64,000 nucleotides of DNA from Clostridium_AD frigoriphilum (GTDB lineage Bacteria; Bacillota; Clostridia; Clostridiales; Clostridiaceae), in NCBI RefSeq assembly GCF_036541405.1, contig NZ_JAZHFS010000006.1:175211-239210 (forward strand), in the 5' to 3' direction. Below the pieces are notes generated by a model. It did not search any database. It was given only the letters and a program-made list of their open reading frames with translations, and was not told where the DNA came from. Shown here in pieces: positions 8,359 through 18,336 of the stretch. Position numbers and translations under genes: made by a program. Position 1 is the first letter of the stretch; each line of letters starts with the position of its first letter.

Positions 8359-9348
8359 CTACCCCCTTGCTCCAAATTTTACTGGCTTCATCAAGCGATC
8401 AATAAGCGGTGTAACTGCATTCATTAATAAAATAGAATAACAAACCCCTTCAGGGTATCCACCCTTAAGCCTGATTAAAACAGTAATAACTCCAGCGCCA
8501 ATAGCAAAAACTATCTGCCCTTTCTTTGTAATTGGAATGGTAACCATATCTGTAGCCATGAAAAAAGCTCCTATAATAAGGCCTCCAGCCATCATATGAA
8601 ATAACGGATCCCCAGTAAACAAACCTGTTGGTCCACATATCCAAGTTAAAATACCTACAGTTCCAATCATAAATGCAGGAACTACCCAATTTGCATAACC
8701 TTTATAAATTAAATATATACCACCAATCATTAGTAAAACCGTAGATGTTTCACCAATACTTCCATTACGAAAGCCAACAAACATATCTTTATACATTTGA
8801 GGCGCACTTCCAAAAGTATCTATTAATTTTGAATATCCTTGTTGTTTTAAAATATTTAAAGGTGTTGCAGTAGACACTACGTCTACACTTGATGTAAATT
8901 TTGACCAAGTTGTCATAGCAACAGGCCATGACACCATAAGAGCAGCACGCCCAATATGAGCTGGATTGAAAATATTATATCCAAGACCACCCATAGCATG
9001 TTTTGCAATTACTATAGCTATAAATGAACCAACAATTGCCATATAAGGTGGTATTGCTGGTGGTAAACACATTGCAAGCAATAGTCCTGTCAAAAATGCA
9101 CTTCCGTCTTTTATAGTTACTGGCTTTTTTCTAAGTTTTTGTACTATATATTCAAATCCTACCGCAGACAAACTTCCCGCAAGTAATACGAATAAAGCAG
9201 ACGTTCCAAAATGATAAATTGCAAAAAGCGCAGCTGGTGTTAATGCCATAGTAACAGTCCACATAATTTTAGAAATAGATGCTTCTGCACGTATATGTGG
9301 AGAAGTTGATACGGTAAAGAGATTCTCTTGTAATTTCACTTCACTCAT
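8359..9348 (-). CDS. rnfD: Rnf complex membrane flavoprotein subunit RnfD
   Basis: 329 residues with about nine or ten membrane helices; N-terminal FTVSTSPHIRAEASISKIMW is the standard RnfD start. LGYNIFNPAHIGRAALMVSWP is the conserved NqrB/RnfD core, and GGLIIGAFFMATDMVTIP near residue 250 is another conserved segment. RnfD carries a covalent FMN and forms part of the ion path. Its ATG overlaps the rnfC stop by four bases, so the two are coupled. Confidence 0.95.
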   Translation of the reverse strand: MSEVKLQENLFTVSTSPHIRAEASISKIMWTVTMALTPAALFAIYHFGTSALFVLLAGSLSAVGFEYIVQKLRKKPVTIKDGSAFLTGLLLAMCLPPAIPPYMAIVGSFIAIVIAKHAMGGLGYNIFNPAHIGRAALMVSWPVAMTTWSKFTSSVDVVSTATPLNILKQQGYSKLIDTFGSAPQMYKDMFVGFRNGSIGETSTVLLMIGGIYLIYKGYANWVVPAFMIGTVGILTWICGPTGLFTGDPLFHMMAGGLIIGAFFMATDMVTIPITKKGQIVFAIGAGVITVLIRLKGGYPEGVCYSILLMNAVTPLIDRLMKPVKFGARG

Positions 9349-10682
9349 TTAGCTAGAGCCTCCTTTTTTTTAGCAGCATCTGCATTGTTTCTCATTTTAC
9401 TGTATTTAATGTATTGTACAATATTACGTTTAGCTGGACATACATAAACACAGCTTCCACATTCAGCACAATCGAAAAGATTTTGTTCAAGTTTTGCTTC
9501 CTCATACATATCTCTTTCTCCGAGTATACTTAGCATACTTGGATTAAGTCCACAAGGACAAACACTTACACATTTTCCACAACGTATACAGGGAGATTGA
9601 GTTCCATTATTAATATCTTTCTTAGTTAATCCAAGTATTCCAGAAACCCCTTTAATTATAGAAATATTTAAATTTGATTGAGCAAATCCCATCATAGGAC
9701 CACCCATAATAATTTTAGCTGGTGGTTCGTTAAATCCGCCACAATTATCAATAGCCTCTTCAAATGTTGTTCCAATTCTAAGTAAAAGATTTTTAGGTTC
9801 TTTAACAGCACTTCCACTTATTGTTGTTACTCTTTCAATTAATGGGATTCCCCTTACAACTGCGTCACAAATTGCAACAACTGTACCTACATTTTGAACA
9901 ACAACGCCCACATCCATTGGTAAGCTTCCTGATGGAACCTCACGATCTACAAGTACTTTAATAAGCATTTTTTCCGCACCTTGTGGATATTTAGTTGGTA
10001 TCGCCATTACTTTAACCGTAGTTCCTTCAAACGCCTTTTGCATAGCAATAACAGCATCTGGTTTATTGTCTTCTATTCCAACAAATGCTTTCTCAACTCC
10101 AAGAACCTTCATTACTAATTTTACCCCAATAGCAATTTTATCTGAATGTTCAAGCATCATTCTGTGATCTGCTGTTAAAAAAGGCTCACATTCTGCTGCA
10201 TTCAAAATAAAAGTATCTATTTTCTTATCTTTTGGTGGTGATAATTTTACGAAAGTTGGAAAAGTAGCTCCTCCCATTCCAACGATACCTGCATCTTTAA
10301 TGATACCTTTTATTTCATCAGAACTTAACTTCTCCCAGTCGCGAACAAGAGGGATTCCTTCTATCCATTCGTCTTTTCCATCATTTTCAATTACGATAGA
10401 AAGACATTTTCCAAATACCGGATGAGGATACAAAGCTATATCCTTAACCATACCTGATATAGATGCATGTACTGGACTTGAAACAAAAGCTGGACTAGTT
10501 GCTATAACCTGTCCCTTCTTTACATAATCACCCTTTGCTACAGTTGGCACACAAGGAGCACCGATATGCTGACTCACAGGAATAACAACTTTACTTGGTA
10601 AAGTTGCTATTTCTATAGGCTTGCTCGCGGTGTAATTTTTAGAACCATTTGGATGTATTCCTCCACGAAAACTTTTTATCAC
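9345..10682 (-). CDS. rnfC: Rnf complex NADH-dehydrogenase-like subunit RnfC
   Basis: 445 residues. The N-terminal FRGGIHPNGSKNYT and the barrel-hybrid domain are followed by an NADH/FMN-binding Rossmann-like region with GIVGMGGATFPTFVKLSPP and LNAAECEPFLTADHRMM. Two [4Fe-4S] motifs close the protein: CIRCGKCVSVCPCGLNP and CAECGSCVYVCPAKRNI. RnfC reduces NAD+ on the cytoplasmic face. It is the first rnf structural gene, 75 bp after the rseC-like gene. In a diazotroph Rnf can run in reverse to make reduced ferredoxin for nitrogenase, an inference from biology and not visible here. Confidence 0.96.
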   Translation of the reverse strand: MIKSFRGGIHPNGSKNYTASKPIEIATLPSKVVIPVSQHIGAPCVPTVAKGDYVKKGQVIATSPAFVSSPVHASISGMVKDIALYPHPVFGKCLSIVIENDGKDEWIEGIPLVRDWEKLSSDEIKGIIKDAGIVGMGGATFPTFVKLSPPKDKKIDTFILNAAECEPFLTADHRMMLEHSDKIAIGVKLVMKVLGVEKAFVGIEDNKPDAVIAMQKAFEGTTVKVMAIPTKYPQGAEKMLIKVLVDREVPSGSLPMDVGVVVQNVGTVVAICDAVVRGIPLIERVTTISGSAVKEPKNLLLRIGTTFEEAIDNCGGFNEPPAKIIMGGPMMGFAQSNLNISIIKGVSGILGLTKKDINNGTQSPCIRCGKCVSVCPCGLNPSMLSILGERDMYEEAKLEQNLFDCAECGSCVYVCPAKRNIVQYIKYSKMRNNADAAKKKEALAK

Positions 10683-10756
10683 TTTTCCACACCTCTTTTA
10701 AAATATTTAAAATTTGTGAACTATAATAGATATAATCAAATTCGAAAAAATTATAT

Positions 10757-11176
10757 TCAAGATAAACTTTTAGTAATCACAGGTTGCATTTTGTCATTAT
10801 TATGAGCGTACTTTTCAAAGTGTTTTATATTAATAATTGATAATACAAATGTTATTATTCCGCCTCCAATTTGAAATCCCCGAACAGGATACCCAAATTT
10901 TCTAGCTATCACTTGTCCAACAATAACACCTATTACAACCATAACAAGAGGAAGTATATATACAACAAAAGCTGCCATTAACATATTTGTATCTTTCATT
11001 TCAAATGCAATTCTCTGACCAATTTTAGCTCCAATAGGATTTTTAGCCTCTATTACAACTGAATTATCGCCAGGACATGCGCCACAATTTTTACACTCAT
11101 TATGCCTTCCTACTTTTACTTTCGCAATATTATCCTTAGAAATCTCTATTATAATTCCTTCTTCTTCTTTTACCAC
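10757..11176 (-). CDS. rseC: RseC/MucC-family membrane protein, first gene of the rnf operon
   Basis: 139 residues. The N-terminal half has a four-cysteine-family motif reduced here to CKNCGACPG (about residues 29-37), which is thought to bind an Fe-S cluster, and the C-terminal half has two membrane helices (MLMAAFVVYILPLVMVVIGV and a second at about 95-115). RseC proteins accompany rnf genes in many bacteria, and in enterobacteria take part in reducing SoxR. The start is GTG with AGGAG eight bases upstream. Its position 75 bp before rnfC suggests a role in assembly or maintenance of Rnf. A cysteine-less relative of its membrane half is at 44087-44365. Confidence 0.88.
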   Translation of the reverse strand: MVKEEEGIIIEISKDNIAKVKVGRHNECKNCGACPGDNSVVIEAKNPIGAKIGQRIAFEMKDTNMLMAAFVVYILPLVMVVIGVIVGQVIARKFGYPVRGFQIGGGIITFVLSIINIKHFEKYAHNNDKMQPVITKSLS

Positions 11177-11893
11177 CTCTACAGCTCCTTTCTCTACTAC
11201 AATATTAATTATATTATACTTGCAAGGAACTATTTATATGATAATTAAACGCTCCCCCTTTGATTATAATATCAATTATATTATAAGCCTATAATAAAAT
11301 TCGTCTAATTACTTCCTGTCGAATTATATATATAATTAAGCTCCTATCTCTCAAGATAGTTTTATTTAGTATAAAAGTCAACAATAATTAAATTTTTAAC
11401 AAATGTCTATGTAATAATTTACATGCCTTATATATAAGAAACTATTTTTAAAATATACACAGTTGCTTATTCATTATTTTAACCTTTATATATAATATTG
11501 ATTTTACTAATGTTTTTGGCAATACAGTCCCATATTTCCGAATTAGCGTCTTATAATAACAAAGCATTCTGTTATATTTACTTTTTTCAGTACTAGAACA
11601 GTTATATACATTAATTACTTATTATTTTTTTAGATTTTTTTAGATTTGTTAAGTTTTTGTTAAATAACGTTAAAACATTAACAACTACCGTTTTTACGTA
11701 TAGATTTATGGTATAATTTTAATCACGAAGATAGGTAATTGAGGGGGTTAAGACCCACCACTTTAAAATTATTTAACTTTATATTTTCAATATTGATATC
11801 ATTTAATTGAAAACTAATCCTTTTTTTCTATATAGTCAGGAATTTGTAAAACTACTCGTAAAACAGAATATAATTACAATTAAATCTCTCAAT
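11177..11893. other. 717-bp spacer before the rnf operon
   Basis: Very AT-rich, with no credible ORF. Near the rnf side it holds an AT palindrome, TTATAATAT-CAATT-ATATTATAA at 11264-11286, and a TATAAT hexamer just upstream of the rseC-like gene. At 11708-11717 the plus strand has an extended -10 promoter (TGGTATAAT), which would start a short transcript with GAGGGGGTTAAGACCC and no ORF. No terminator for the cyclase-family gene is evident at its end. Confidence 0.4.
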
Positions 11894-12526
11894 TTATAAT
11901 ATCATTAAGCCTTTTATTAAAACTATTCTAGCAGGTGCACCATCTATCCCTTTAAGTTTAAGTGGAAGCGCACACATGAAGTACTCATCCTCTGAAACTT
12001 CTTTTAACCTGACACCCTCTATTATAATTATGCCTTTATTAAAAAGTGTTTTATGGGTTTCATGACCTGGCTGAGCTCTTTCTATTCCAAAGGAATCTAT
12101 TGCCACCCCAGCTATTTCCTTTTCTGCCAAGTACTCTGCTCCACTTATTGAGAGATATACAAAATCTGATTCATACCCCTCCTTAAATGAATTTTTAGTT
12201 TTAAGTAATAAGAATTCAAATGGCTTAATGTTTTTATCTATAAGATCATCTTTTGTTATTGAACCTATAACTTTAGTTAAGTCTATCACTCTACATTTTC
12301 TAATCAATTTAGTTAGATCTATAACATCTATTGTATCACCATCATTATCCACATGAAATGCTGCATCAATATGAGTTCCTGTATGTACATTCATATACAA
12401 ACTAGATTCATTTATTTTATCTTTGGGAATTTTACTTTCAAATTTAATTACTGGTCTTTTTTCCTCTTTATTCTTGTATACTCCCATATCCTTTTCAATA
12501 ATCATAGATATATCATATATAATCAT
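11894..12526 (-). CDS. cyclase-family metal hydrolase (kynurenine formamidase-like)
   Basis: 210 residues from the ATG at 12526, which follows AGGAGG by six bases; the longer reading from TTG at 12541 would place that site inside the gene. NVHTGTHIDAAFHV is the HxGTHxDxPxH metal-binding signature of the cyclase/KynB family, with alanine in place of the usual proline. IDSFGIE and a C-terminal glycine-rich segment also fit. Members hydrolyse cyclic or formamide bonds with divalent metal. It overlaps the zwf region (separated by 11 bp) and is in the same operon, suggesting hydrolysis of a lactone or related sugar derivative; that is only a guess. Confidence 0.82.
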   Translation of the reverse strand: MIIYDISMIIEKDMGVYKNKEEKRPVIKFESKIPKDKINESSLYMNVHTGTHIDAAFHVDNDGDTIDVIDLTKLIRKCRVIDLTKVIGSITKDDLIDKNIKPFEFLLLKTKNSFKEGYESDFVYLSISGAEYLAEKEIAGVAIDSFGIERAQPGHETHKTLFNKGIIIIEGVRLKEVSEDEYFMCALPLKLKGIDGAPARIVLIKGLMIL

Positions 12527-12537
12527 GTTATCCCTCC

Positions 12538-14040
12538 TCAAAGTTCAGTGCTCCACCACTGTCTGCCATCCTTTTCAATTAAATCTACTGCTCCCGTAGG
12601 TCCTGGTGTTCCCGCCGCGTAGTTAGGGTAATTAGAAACATCATTCTCATATCCTTTTTCAATACTTTCAATGAATTTCCAAGAATATTCAAGTTCATCC
12701 CACCTTGTGAATAAAGATGAATTATTTCTAATTGCCTCAAGTAACAACTTCTCATAGGCCTCAGGCGAATCATTTAAATACTTACAACTTTGGCAATAAT
12801 CTAACTCTACCTTTTCCATTTTAAAGTCATTACCAGGCTTTTTAGCATTTATTTGAAAATAAAAGCCCTCCTCTGGCTGAATTTTTAAAACTAAAAGATT
12901 ACTACCTATTTGGTCAAATTCTTTATAATAATTAATTCCAGCAAGTTTTTTAAACTGAATAACTATTTCCGTACTTTTTGTATCCATTCTTTTTCCTGCT
13001 CTTATATAAATTGGCACTCCCCCAAAACGGAAATTATCTATATAAGTCTTAAGTGCTATAAATGTATCTGTATTAGATTCCCTAGATACCCTTTCTTCTT
13101 GTCTATAGCCCACTACCATGGCTTCATTAACGGTTCCCGGACCATATTGACCTCGAACTATATCTTCCTTTAATGAGGCCGAAGTAAAAGGTCTTAGCGA
13201 TCTAAGCACCTTAACTTTTTCATCTCTTATAGATTCCGGATCAAAATCCACTGGAGGTTCCATTGCAATCATTGTAAGCATCTGTAATAAATGATTTTGA
13301 AGCATATCTTTTAATATACCCGCATTTTCATAATATGCCCCTCTGTTTTCTACACCTATTAGTTCATTAGATGTAATTTGGATATTATCAATATAATTTG
13401 AATTCCATAAAGGTTCGAATAGAGAATTACCAAATCTAATTGCTAATATATTTTGGATCATTTCCTTTCCTAAATAATGATCTATTCTAAATATATCCTC
13501 TTCCGGTATAAGTTTTGATATATTATTATTTAAAATTCTTGCAGTTTTCAAATTTGATCCAAAAGGCTTTTCTATCATTACTCTCTGCCAACCTATTGAT
13601 TTACAAACCATATTATTGTTTTTTAAGTTTCTAATTATACCCTCAAAAAACTCTGGTGCAACTGCTAAATAATATAATCTATTTCCTCTTGTTGAATATT
13701 CATTATCCATTGTTTCCAAAAATAAATCTAAATCCTTATATCCTTGATTATTTGAAGTAAAATCAAAATTCTTATAGAATATTCTCTTAATAAAATTATC
13801 CCATAATTTATTATTCAAAGGAAATCTAGAGAATTCTTTTACATACTCATGCATTTCTTCCCTATATTGTTCACTTGTCTTTTCTTGTCTTCCTATAGAC
13901 ACAATTGTAAAATTCTCAGATAATTTCCCCTCATGCATTAAGCTAAAAATAGCTGGAATAAGTTTTCTTTTTGTCAGATCACCAGTTCCACCAAAAATTA
14001 CAAACATACTAGAAAGTTCTATATCCATATTTTTCTCCAT
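12538..14040 (-). CDS. zwf: glucose-6-phosphate 1-dehydrogenase
   Basis: 500 residues, the usual length. The N-terminal VIFGGTGDLTKRKLIPAIF is the NADP-binding Rossmann loop, and FRIDHYLGKEMIQN near residue 185 contains the substrate-binding and catalytic residues. IRAGKRMDTKSTEIVIQFK is also conserved. It oxidises glucose 6-phosphate to 6-phosphogluconolactone, making NADPH. Two ATG codons four codons apart are both usable. A 6-phosphogluconolactonase or gnd is not adjacent; the next gene is a cyclase-family hydrolase. Confidence 0.96.
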   Translation of the reverse strand: MEKNMDIELSSMFVIFGGTGDLTKRKLIPAIFSLMHEGKLSENFTIVSIGRQEKTSEQYREEMHEYVKEFSRFPLNNKLWDNFIKRIFYKNFDFTSNNQGYKDLDLFLETMDNEYSTRGNRLYYLAVAPEFFEGIIRNLKNNNMVCKSIGWQRVMIEKPFGSNLKTARILNNNISKLIPEEDIFRIDHYLGKEMIQNILAIRFGNSLFEPLWNSNYIDNIQITSNELIGVENRGAYYENAGILKDMLQNHLLQMLTMIAMEPPVDFDPESIRDEKVKVLRSLRPFTSASLKEDIVRGQYGPGTVNEAMVVGYRQEERVSRESNTDTFIALKTYIDNFRFGGVPIYIRAGKRMDTKSTEIVIQFKKLAGINYYKEFDQIGSNLLVLKIQPEEGFYFQINAKKPGNDFKMEKVELDYCQSCKYLNDSPEAYEKLLLEAIRNNSSLFTRWDELEYSWKFIESIEKGYENDVSNYPNYAAGTPGPTGAVDLIEKDGRQWWSTEL

Positions 14041-14199
14041 TCAAAGTTCACCCTACTCCTATTTTTTTATAAAATTAAGGAATATTAACCTTATTAATTA
14101 ATATACCACAAACAGCATCACACATAACAATATACCCGTAAGTACTTTATTAGAAATTAATGTACATTATACCCTTTTTATTATAATTTACAATGCACA

Positions 14200-14237
14200 T
14201 AAAAAAACAACTTGTAAAAAATTTTACAAGTTGTTCT
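14200..14237 (-). terminator. terminator-like hairpin between zwf and the lipoprotein gene
   Basis: AACAACTTGTAAAATTTTTTACAAGTTGTT followed by T residues on the minus strand. It comes soon after the lipoprotein stop codon and would end that transcript. Confidence 0.85.
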
Positions 14238-14274
14238 TATTTATGTCCTATAAACCAACAATAGATGCCCCTTG

Positions 14275-15495
14275 CTAATTTGTAAGTAATTTTGTGTTAG
14301 ATAACTTCAATATATCATTATAGTTAAATGAATTAGTTGAATTTGTTTTTGGTAACACAATATCAATATTTTTATTAATATTAGTTATATCTGTATTAAA
14401 ATCTATGCCTATAGTATATATACCAGTTTGGTCACTATTACTTGCCACAGCTGTTTTACTAGCTAATTTGTTTATGCTAGGTAAATCAACTACAAATTCT
14501 GCATTACCTTTTTCATTTACAACATAACCATCCTTATTAATAGTATATCTAATTGTAATTCCTTTATCTCCAAGAATTTTAAGATTATCAATAGATTCTA
14601 ATGATTTATTCATACTTTTAAGTTGTTGTGGCAATTGAGTTGTTATATCGCCAAATGCCTTATTTATTTCATCCTTGCTAGTTTTATCCTGACCATCAGT
14701 TACATCATAAACTGACATCATAGCTTTCATATAATCCTGAGTAAAACTCATAGCATCCTTGCTCTCTGAAAGGTTATTCAAAGTATAATGCATTAAATCT
14801 TTAAATGATTTATCATTTAGCTTTACTTCATAAGTATTTGAAGATTGCATTACGTTATCTTGCAAGAAGCTTTGACTTCCTATATAGGTAACATACTTTG
14901 TAGTCGGATTAAATTGTTTAGCATATTTAACTATAAAATCAGTTAATTTAGGTTGGAATTCTTTGCTAAAAGCCATAAGTTTTTTATAATCAGTTTTAGG
15001 CATACCTGGTGTACTTGGCATATTCGCTAAATCCATTGCCATGTATTCTTTACCTTTTAACTCAGTTGGAAGCTGCGATGAAAGCAATTGAGGAATTTTA
15101 TACAACTCATTAATCACAGGTTTTTCTCCAGTTATATCTGTATTAACCCAAATGCTCATGTTTATAGGATCTGGAGATTGAACTAATTGTAATGATATAT
15201 CGCTTTGCATTTTTGAAATTGTTCTGTCTGCATTCTGATTGGTTTTAGTTACCATAGAAATTTTAGTTCCATTTATAGATGGCAACACAGTATCCATCAT
15301 TTGTTTCTCTTTTACCGACATATTAGTGCCTGAAACCTTAAGTGAAATATCAGTTTTACTCTGCATAGAGTTTATTGTTTGTGACTTTGTAAATGTCTTC
15401 ACAAGTGCAAACCCATCAGTTGAACACCCAGCGAATAGTGAAGTCGTCATAATTAAACCAACACCCAAAGCTAACATTTTCTTAGTTTTTATCAT
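14275..15495 (-). CDS. predicted lipoprotein of unknown function
   Basis: 406 residues from the ATG at 15495, which has GGGGGAA upstream; an earlier start at 15531 lacks one. MIKTKKMLALGVGLIMTTSLFAGC is a lipoprotein signal peptide with lipobox LFAGC. The mature protein has ~380 soluble residues with no motif I recognise, rich in Thr, Ser, Lys and Asp, with a repeated pattern of a beta strand then Met-Ser-Lys-rich turns. It is probably anchored to the outer face of the membrane. It stands between the penicillin-binding protein and zwf, with its own terminator. Function unknown. Confidence 0.75.
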   Translation of the reverse strand: MIKTKKMLALGVGLIMTTSLFAGCSTDGFALVKTFTKSQTINSMQSKTDISLKVSGTNMSVKEKQMMDTVLPSINGTKISMVTKTNQNADRTISKMQSDISLQLVQSPDPINMSIWVNTDITGEKPVINELYKIPQLLSSQLPTELKGKEYMAMDLANMPSTPGMPKTDYKKLMAFSKEFQPKLTDFIVKYAKQFNPTTKYVTYIGSQSFLQDNVMQSSNTYEVKLNDKSFKDLMHYTLNNLSESKDAMSFTQDYMKAMMSVYDVTDGQDKTSKDEINKAFGDITTQLPQQLKSMNKSLESIDNLKILGDKGITIRYTINKDGYVVNEKGNAEFVVDLPSINKLASKTAVASNSDQTGIYTIGIDFNTDITNINKNIDIVLPKTNSTNSFNYNDILKLSNTKLLTN

Positions 15496-15672
15496 TGTTA
15501 TTTCCCCCTTAAATATTAAATATATTGACATTCTTTATTATGCTTTATTTATAAACCATATAAATAGAGCCAATTCTATTATAATTTTTATGCCACTATA
15601 TATTTATATTACCATTATGAAGCAAAAATGTAAATATTCAATGTATTTAAATAAAATAATTTTAGAGGAATA

Positions 15673-17466
15673 TTATTTTTTTGTACTACTCACATTACTT
15701 GGAGCCATATTGATTATTGGAAATAATTCTAAAAACAACTTACGCGCCGCAGGCACTGCCGTTTGCGCAGCATAATAATTCGAAGCGTTTGGTTCCTCTA
15801 TAGTGATTACTAAACTCACTTTCGGGTCGCTGGCAGGGGCCATACCAGCAAATGAGGATACATATTTACCAGTGTTATAACCTCCGTCGATACTGTTAAC
15901 TTTATTTGCAGTTCCAGTTTTTCCTGCTATATGATAACCATCAATATACGTACCAACTGCTGTTCCTTCTTTAACTACTCTTTCCAAATACGTCCTTAAC
16001 TTAGCTGCTTTTTCTTTGCTCATTATTGTTTTCTCATTTAGATTACTAAACTGCTTGTCTATAACCTTTTTTCCATTTTCAATATGAGATATGTCTTTCA
16101 TAACATGTGGTGTTATCCATGTCCCTCCATTTGCCACTGCGTTAAACGCTGCAATATACTGTATCTGAGTAACTGCAACACCTTGTCCATATGCCATTGT
16201 AGCAAGATCAATCGGTGTTATATTATTTAATTCTTTTACAATCCCTGTGCCCTCGCCCGGCATGTCAATATTCGTTTTCTGTCCAAATCCAGCAAGCTCT
16301 ATAAATTTGTAAAAGTTAGCCTTTCCTATCATCTGCCCTAGTTTAACAAACCCTACATTATCTGAATTTTTAATTATATCCGAGAAAGTCTCAATTCCAT
16401 AATTTTCTTTATTATCGCTATATAATAATTTATTTCCAACCTTAATGCTACCATTACTTATAAATCGGTCCTTATCCGTTACAGCATTATTTTGAAGTGC
16501 TGCAGCTGATGTTATAACCTTAAAAATTGATCCTGGTTCAAATGCATTGCTAATGGCTCTATTCTTCCAAATTTCCTGTATTTCTTTGCTTGTCTTTCCT
16601 TCTACATATGGAATATTTAAATTATAATCCGGTGCATTAGCCATTGCCATAATTTCGCCATTCTTTGGGTTCATAATTGTTATACTTACAGATTTTGCAC
16701 CATTTTTAGCTAATGTTTCTTTTGCAACTTTCTGCGCTAACTCTTGAACTCGTTCATCAATAGTTAATGTTAAGTCCTTTCCGTTTACTGGTTGAACTGT
16801 CACTGCTTCCGTATAAGGTAATTCATTACTCTCCCTATCCGCTTCAACTACCTTAACTCCGGGAACACCTGCTAATTCATTATTGTAACTTAATTCAACG
16901 CCATTGACTCCATTTCCATCTAAATTAGTATGCCCCATTACATGTGATAAAAAGTTATCGTTTGGGTATGTCCTCTCAACATCTTTTGAAATTATTATTC
17001 CACTATATTTTAGAGCCTTAATATTATCCACAACTTTCTTCTCTACCTTTCTTTTAAGTGATACAAATTGTAATGGATTCCCCTTGTTATCTTTGTCATC
17101 TAATATCTCCTTAATTTTGCTCTTATCAATATTTAGTATTTTCGACAATTGAAGATCCGCTTGTTCCTCTGGTATTTTTTTTTCTACTAAATATTTTTTT
17201 AATACATTTAAATCAACATCAAGTCTATAAATATTCATACTTAATGCCAGTTCTTGACCATTTCTATCTAGAATCGCTCCTCTTATAGGAGGTACCGCTA
17301 TATTTTTTGTCTGCTGCTGTAATGCCAAAGATTTATACTTCGACCCGTTAACGGCCATTAAATAAACCATTCTGCCAACAAGAGCACTAAATACCAAAGA
17401 AAATAATACAGCTACAATTAAAATTCTTTTACCTCGCTCCCTTTTCCCTTTCAATCTACTCACCAA
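15673..17466 (-). CDS. class B penicillin-binding protein (FtsI/SpoVD type)
   Basis: 597 residues. A cytoplasmic basic N-terminus and one membrane helix (about 14-36) are followed by the dimerisation domain with PPIRGAILDRNGQELA and the transpeptidase domain. Catalytic motifs are SIFK near residue 313, SDN near 368 and KTGT near 516. There is no C-terminal PASTA domain, unlike typical clostridial SpoVD. It cross-links peptidoglycan on the outside of the membrane. The start is uncertain: TTG at 17466 or, with GGTGAG just upstream, TTG at 17454. No cell-division cluster (mraY, murF) is adjacent, so the role could be in growth, septation or sporulation. Confidence 0.9.
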   Translation of the reverse strand: MVSRLKGKRERGKRILIVAVLFSLVFSALVGRMVYLMAVNGSKYKSLALQQQTKNIAVPPIRGAILDRNGQELALSMNIYRLDVDLNVLKKYLVEKKIPEEQADLQLSKILNIDKSKIKEILDDKDNKGNPLQFVSLKRKVEKKVVDNIKALKYSGIIISKDVERTYPNDNFLSHVMGHTNLDGNGVNGVELSYNNELAGVPGVKVVEADRESNELPYTEAVTVQPVNGKDLTLTIDERVQELAQKVAKETLAKNGAKSVSITIMNPKNGEIMAMANAPDYNLNIPYVEGKTSKEIQEIWKNRAISNAFEPGSIFKVITSAAALQNNAVTDKDRFISNGSIKVGNKLLYSDNKENYGIETFSDIIKNSDNVGFVKLGQMIGKANFYKFIELAGFGQKTNIDMPGEGTGIVKELNNITPIDLATMAYGQGVAVTQIQYIAAFNAVANGGTWITPHVMKDISHIENGKKVIDKQFSNLNEKTIMSKEKAAKLRTYLERVVKEGTAVGTYIDGYHIAGKTGTANKVNSIDGGYNTGKYVSSFAGMAPASDPKVSLVITIEEPNASNYYAAQTAVPAARKLFLELFPIINMAPSNVSSTKK

Positions 17467-17559
17467 CCTATTCTATATTTTAAATTAGAACTACACTTCA
17501 TAATATAAATGTTTTATTAATTGTATCATAAACAATTAATATAGTTCCTAATTCACGCA

Positions 17560-17602
17560 AAAAAATATAAGAAATCACTACTAGAGTAATTCCTTATATT
17601 AA
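17560..17602 (-). terminator. terminator of the 152-residue unknown gene
   Basis: On the minus strand the arms AATATAAGGAATTAC and GTAGTGATTTCTTATATT pair with a few mismatches, followed by a T run, just after the stop of the 17621-18079 gene. Confidence 0.7.
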
Positions 17603-17620
17603 TATTTTTATCTATTTTTT

Positions 17621-18079
17621 TTATAAATTAATTACTCCTTTTAAGACTGGCTTATTTTCATTCATTGGATTAAATTCTATTACATCTGGTATTTTCCAGT
17701 TTTTTGTTCCATTGTTAAATTTCTGCGGTAATAAATAATGAACTACCCTATGTTCTTTTTTTCGATTATCTTTTATCTCTTCTTCAAACATAGCTTTTAC
17801 TTCGTTCATGTGGCAGCTATTTATTCTAATTTGTTTAAAATCAAGGTCACTTATAATTTGCAAAAATTCATCTACTTCACTTTGAAAAACTTTTGCAAAA
17901 AAAGCATTTTGCTTATCTCCATCACAAATTAATACAGGATTAAGTTGACTTTCATTAATAATAGCCTTCAGTTTAAATACATTTTTTTTGCTCCTCCCTA
18001 TAAAATAGCCATAATTAATATAATTAGGGTCATTGCTTTCTGGGAAAATCACATTATATAACAATTGTTCTTCATTCAT
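17621..18079 (-). CDS. unknown soluble protein downstream of the nif operon
   Basis: 152 residues from the ATG at 18079, which lies six bases after AGGTGAGG; the GTG at 18091 is inside that site. It is acidic, contains no signal peptide or membrane segment, and has two cysteines. I recognise no motif. It has a weak periodicity of beta strands and ends in EFNPMNENKPVLKGVINL. It lies 257 bp after the end of the nif operon on the same strand, with its own terminator, so it may be a separate unit. Function unknown. Confidence 0.65.
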   Translation of the reverse strand: MNEEQLLYNVIFPESNDPNYINYGYFIGRSKKNVFKLKAIINESQLNPVLICDGDKQNAFFAKVFQSEVDEFLQIISDLDFKQIRINSCHMNEVKAMFEEEIKDNRKKEHRVVHYLLPQKFNNGTKNWKIPDVIEFNPMNENKPVLKGVINL

Positions 18080-18336
18080 TTTAATCCTCACCTTTCTAAT
18101 ATATTATTAGATAAATAAAACTAAAATTTATAAAATTGCTTTTATAAAATATCCATTTGAAATGTATTTGATACTATTATTATAGCAGTTGATTGTAAAG
18201 AATATGTTATTTATTTGTTTAGACTTAGTTAATTATTAAATTATTTTATGCAATACTTTCCATAAGTTTACATCAATATTAGTAAAATAGGAAGGTTAAT
18301 TTCATATATTTCTATTTTAAATTAGAATTTATATGC

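Noticed and set aside
14041..14199. promoter or RNA between zwf and the lipoprotein gene
   Set aside because: AT-rich only; nothing that could be supported.
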